From Baaleninema simplex PCC 7105 (GTDB lineage Bacteria; Cyanobacteriota; Cyanobacteriia; Cyanobacteriales; Geitlerinemataceae), in NCBI RefSeq assembly GCF_000332355.1, contig NZ_KB235958.1:868797-932796 (forward strand): 64,000 nucleotides of DNA. The letters are read 5' to 3'. The translations under genes were made by a program, and so were the position numbers. A model generated the notes under the pieces. It had not been told where the DNA came from and did not search any database. It worked only from the letters and a program-made list of their open reading frames with translations. This document shows positions 61,730-64,000 of this stretch, piece after piece; positions within the stretch are counted from its first letter, which is position 1; each line of letters opens with the position of its first letter.

Positions 61730-62227
61730 TTATCGACGATCGATTTCGGGCGAGACCGATAACCGGTACGTCCATTCGGCGCCGGGTTCCATCGTACCGA
61801 CCCAAATCTCGTAGGTTCCGGCTTCCCAGTTCGTATCGTTGAGGACGGCGTCGGCGCTGTCGTGCCAATCGTCCGCACAGCGTACGGTGTTGTCTCGCGG
61901 ACCGCGGACGATGAGGGTGGTGTCGCGACCGCCGCTGTCGATGGTGATGGAGAGTTCGGGAAAGTCGCGATCGAGAACGAGTTGGTAGTCGGGTAACGAG
62001 TCGCCAAATCCGACACAGAGGTTTCCATGGCGATCGCGATCGGTGACTAAACCCGGTAGCGAGACCGATCCCCCGGTGTAGCCTCGAGACACGACGGACT
62101 CTTCTGAAGAGGGTCTCAAGACGCCGAAAAAGGAGTCGTTGGCCGAAACTGCCAGACGGTTGACGACGGACAGCAGCACGACGATCGCGATGGGGTCGAT
62201 AAGGGGGGCGAGGCGGTCGAAGATCAC
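61730..62227 (-). CDS. Secreted beta-rich protein of unknown function
   Basis: 165 residues. The start (MIFDRLAPLIDPIAIVVLLS) gives a membrane or signal segment. The rest has LPDYQLVLDRDFPELSITID, DTTLIVRGPRDNTVRCADDW and GTYEIWVGTMEPGAEWTYRL, a pattern typical of pre-peptidase-type or Ca-binding beta-sandwich domains appended to cyanobacterial exported proteins. I recognise no exact family. It is convergent with rfbB, 31 bases from its stop. Confidence 0.65.
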   Translation of the reverse strand: MIFDRLAPLIDPIAIVVLLSVVNRLAVSANDSFFGVLRPSSEESVVSRGYTGGSVSLPGLVTDRDRHGNLCVGFGDSLPDYQLVLDRDFPELSITIDSGGRDTTLIVRGPRDNTVRCADDWHDSADAVLNDTNWEAGTYEIWVGTMEPGAEWTYRLSVSPEIDRR

Positions 62228-62503
62228 GAGCTTTAGCGGTTGGCGATCGACCTGGAGATCGACCCAACGCGCGTTCGAGTAGGTCTATCAAGATCCGTCG
62301 CAGTACTCCGCCTATACCGCGAAGCGGTTAGGGGGTGGTGAAGCGGCGGTGAGTTGAGGTGCGTCCCCTGAACAATGCGAGAGCGAGAGAAGGGGATAGC
62401 GCCGAAACGAGCCATCAAATATAATTGATAAGGTGGTAACACGCTGAAAACATACGGATAGCTCATCCAGTAGGCAGCCCAGAAGTAACGGTTAAGACAC
62501 TGG

Positions 62504-62773
62504 CAACACGGACATCTCACGGTGGCGAACTCGGTTCGCCACCCGTGTCCTCCTGTATAGAGCATAATACCCAAAACCAAAAATCAGATCCGTCCGGCTT
62601 GGGGGCACCAAGTGGACGTAAAACAAAAAGCCTGTGGAATCGTTCTGGCGGGGACTTGAAGTTATCTGAGTTCAAGTCTAGTCAAGAGGTTGAGAAGCAG
62701 GAAATCCTTGGTGTGAACCCGGGAATCTCCCTGCATACCCGATAGGGTTGCTGGGAGAGGATGTCAACTACCC
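62504..62773 (+). mobile_element. Second relic right end of an IS200/IS605-type element
   Basis: The region opens with the 48-base hairpin block also found at 873-920; here the stem GGTGGCGAAC-TCG-GTTCGCCACC is fully paired. About 200 bases later it ends GGAATCTCCCTGCATACCCG, then GGGAGAGGATGTCAAC, the same form as the right end of the tnpB element at 29221. The segment between (62590-62730) reads in pieces like a decayed tnpB 3' end, with stops in every frame. Gap 62228-62503 to its left holds no gene that I can support. Confidence 0.6.
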
Positions 62774-62899
62774 GTAGCATACTGGCAGCGGAACGTTTAG
62801 GAAACGGAACGGGGACAATTTTTCGGGCGACACATCGACGCGAGCCTCTCGAGTGGGGTGACGGTCTGTGTCGGCGATCGCGTACAATATCAAGCGTCG

Positions 62900-63091
62900 A
62901 TGGCAGTTCGCCCGTTGAGGAGACAAGCCTTGATAGCGATCGTTTTGACCGTGGTGTTTACGTTCGTCGGATGGATCTTTTTCGTTCTTTCGATCGACGT
63001 GCCGCTCGCACTTTACAACAGTTTGCACTTGCCGCGATGGTTGGTGCTCGCCTTAGTCCTCTCCTTCGTGTCGTGGTGTTTTGGAGACTGA
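62900..63091 (+). CDS. Small membrane protein, two hydrophobic segments
   Basis: 63 residues from the ATG at 62900 (MAVRPLRRQALIAIVLTVVF). Two hydrophobic segments, about 10-30 and 42-58, are joined by a short PLALYNSLHLP loop, and the N-terminus is basic, so it should be an inner-membrane hairpin. I recognise no family. The start 14 codons upstream is also open but lies in AT/GC-mixed non-coding-like sequence. It is convergent with the anti-sigma-type kinase gene. Confidence 0.55.
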   Translation: MAVRPLRRQALIAIVLTVVFTFVGWIFFVLSIDVPLALYNSLHLPRWLVLALVLSFVSWCFGD

Positions 63092-63103
63092 CATCGGGGC
63101 GGA

Positions 63104-63556
63104 TTAAGGTTCGCTCTCGTAGTATTTAAGAATAGACAGACAGTTGCGCTTGTCGTCGAGCCGTTTGTAACTCAGGCGATCGGCAATGCACTGCATCAGT
63201 TTCAAGCCACGTCCGCCCGTGGCGTGTAAGTCCGAGGAGGTCGGCAGATTGTTGAGCTTTCCTTCGAGATCGAAGGGCGGTCCGCTATCGAGAATGCGAA
63301 GTTCGAGATAGGTCGGCGTTTGCTCGAACTCGACCTCGATGGGTAGGTCGTCGTCGCCGCGATCGCGGTGGGCGTGACGTACGGCATTGGTAAATCCTTC
63401 AGCTAACGCCGTTTTACACTGTAGCCAAATTCGTTGGGGAACGGCAGGGGATTCGAGGCGGTCGAACCACTCCAAAACCCGAACTAAGGCGTTAAGATCC
63501 GTGGGGACTCGTAGAGATGCGTGCTGAGATTGGGGTGATTTACTCAAATCTTCCAA
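63104..63556 (-). CDS. Anti-sigma factor-type serine kinase (HATPase)
   Basis: 150 residues if it begins at a TTG at 63556, with AAGGA upstream. The open frame continues to 63643, but that would run into the divergent response regulator gene starting at 63606. The domain is the RsbW/SpoIIAB-type GHKL ATPase: ALAEGFTNAVRHAHRDRGDD (N box), LRILDSGPPFD (G1) and ATGGRGLKLMQCIAD (G2). Such proteins phosphorylate anti-anti-sigma factors or respond to regulators. The divergent response regulator suggests a partner-switching module, continuing beyond the window. Confidence 0.8.
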   Translation of the reverse strand: MEDLSKSPQSQHASLRVPTDLNALVRVLEWFDRLESPAVPQRIWLQCKTALAEGFTNAVRHAHRDRGDDDLPIEVEFEQTPTYLELRILDSGPPFDLEGKLNNLPTSSDLHATGGRGLKLMQCIADRLSYKRLDDKRNCLSILKYYESEP

Positions 63557-63605
63557 CGCAATGACATCCTTGCTTGCAAGTTGACTTGTGCTATGTTTTT
63601 TATCT

Positions 63606-64000
63606 ATGACTCCAATTTTACTGATCGATGACGACTCCACCACGCGATTGGTGTTGAAACGTGCCCTTCAGCGTCAGGGGTACGAAGTCACCGTTGCAAA
63701 CAATGGGGAAGATGGAGTCCGGTTGGCGAGGGAAATCAAACCGGGCTTGATCGTGTGTGACTGGATGATGCCCGTGATGGACGGATTGGAAGTCTGCCGC
63801 CAAGTTAAAGCAACGCCCCATCTTTCGACAACCTTTTTCATTCTACTCACAGCGCGGGGAGCCGTCGAGGATCGCGTCACCGGACTCGATACGGGAGCTG
63901 ACGAGTTTTTAGCCAAACCGATCGAAATCGATGAGTTACAGGCGCGAGTCCGAGCGGGATTGCGGATTCATCAGCTCAGTCAAGACTTGCGAAAGCAAAA
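63606..64000 (+). CDS. Response regulator, N-terminal part (cut by window end)
   Basis: Starts at the ATG at 63606 (MTPILLIDDDSTTRLVLKRA) and runs off the window after 131 codons. The receiver has the DDD acidic triad at 8-10, phospho-acceptor Asp in LIVCDWMMPVMDGLEV (about residue 53) and Lys in FLAKPIEIDEL. After the receiver a helical linker begins (RIHQLSQDLRKQ), which often leads to a PP2C phosphatase (SpoIIE/RsbU) or GGDEF domain. Given the divergent RsbW-type kinase, a PP2C output is the likeliest, but it lies outside the window. Confidence 0.9.
   Translation, partial: MTPILLIDDDSTTRLVLKRALQRQGYEVTVANNGEDGVRLAREIKPGLIVCDWMMPVMDGLEVCRQVKATPHLSTTFFILLTARGAVEDRVTGLDTGADEFLAKPIEIDELQARVRAGLRIHQLSQDLRKQ

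Noticed and set aside
62233-62580. Minus-strand 115-codon frame near the second IS relic
   Set aside because: It is antisense to the hairpin block and has no protein-like motif or ribosome binding site.
63557-63643. Extended N-terminus of the anti-sigma-type kinase
   Set aside because: It would overlap the start of the divergent response regulator; the extension has no GHKL features.

Overview
The window comes from a cyanobacterium, probably a filamentous, non-heterocystous one. Evidence: a partial psbD, a carotene hydroxylase, tocopherol genes, UPF0367, COP23, DUF4278 and HpsJ proteins, and very many HIP1 octamers (GCGATCGC) inside genes. No species call is possible without a search.

Layout. 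1-1150: the start of psbD (minus strand), a compound tandem array and a relic IS200/IS605 right end. 1184-8522: core genes (UPF0367 plus an ECF-type ATPase, NYN nuclease, tRNA-Asn, a CnoX-like thioredoxin-TPR protein, an UbiB kinase, crtR, a COP23 protein). 8523-10150: repeats, a DUF4278 gene and a 40-residue membrane protein missed by simple length cut-offs. 10153-12797: a tocopherol cluster (methyltransferase, lipoprotein, homogentisate phytyltransferase). 12954-14786: a secreted Cys-rich protein and HpsJ. 14938-15099: tRNA-Tyr and tRNA-Thr, followed to 19751 by an accessory stretch with three Uma2 (DUF820) genes, an AT-rich methyltransferase and an OFA-type MFS carrier. 19804-26134: P-loop kinase, a PlsY-like/PEP-synthase-like fusion, sulfotransferase, small secreted protein and KDPG aldolase.

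26293-37855 is a minus-strand accessory block and the most unusual part: a TIR-TM-WD40 protein, a complete tnpB-only insertion element, two tandem C39-type peptidases with a shared N-terminal module (one also carrying a GH19 domain), a Cache domain fused to a pentameric ligand-gated ion channel-like protein, a DUF4231 (SLATT-like) membrane protein and an LSDAT (SLOG, TRPM-like) protein. The last three genes together suggest a ligand- or nucleotide-sensing membrane system.

38119-50152: MFS carrier, a nine-PAS histidine kinase, a REC-kinase hybrid, a P1B-type metal ATPase and an LCP protein. 50510-53035: small conserved protein, a secreted DUF6816-like protein and a D,D-carboxypeptidase. 53141-57578: plsX, fabH, fabD and plsC, a lipid synthesis cluster. 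57665-64000: 6-phosphogluconolactonase, two FHA proteins with a pilin-like protein, dTDP-glucose dehydratase, a secreted protein, a second relic IS right end, a small membrane protein, and a divergent anti-sigma-type kinase/response regulator pair cut by the window end.

Dispersed non-coding repeats (MITE-like inverted repeats, G/C-tract repeats, heptamer arrays) occupy many of the longer gaps.
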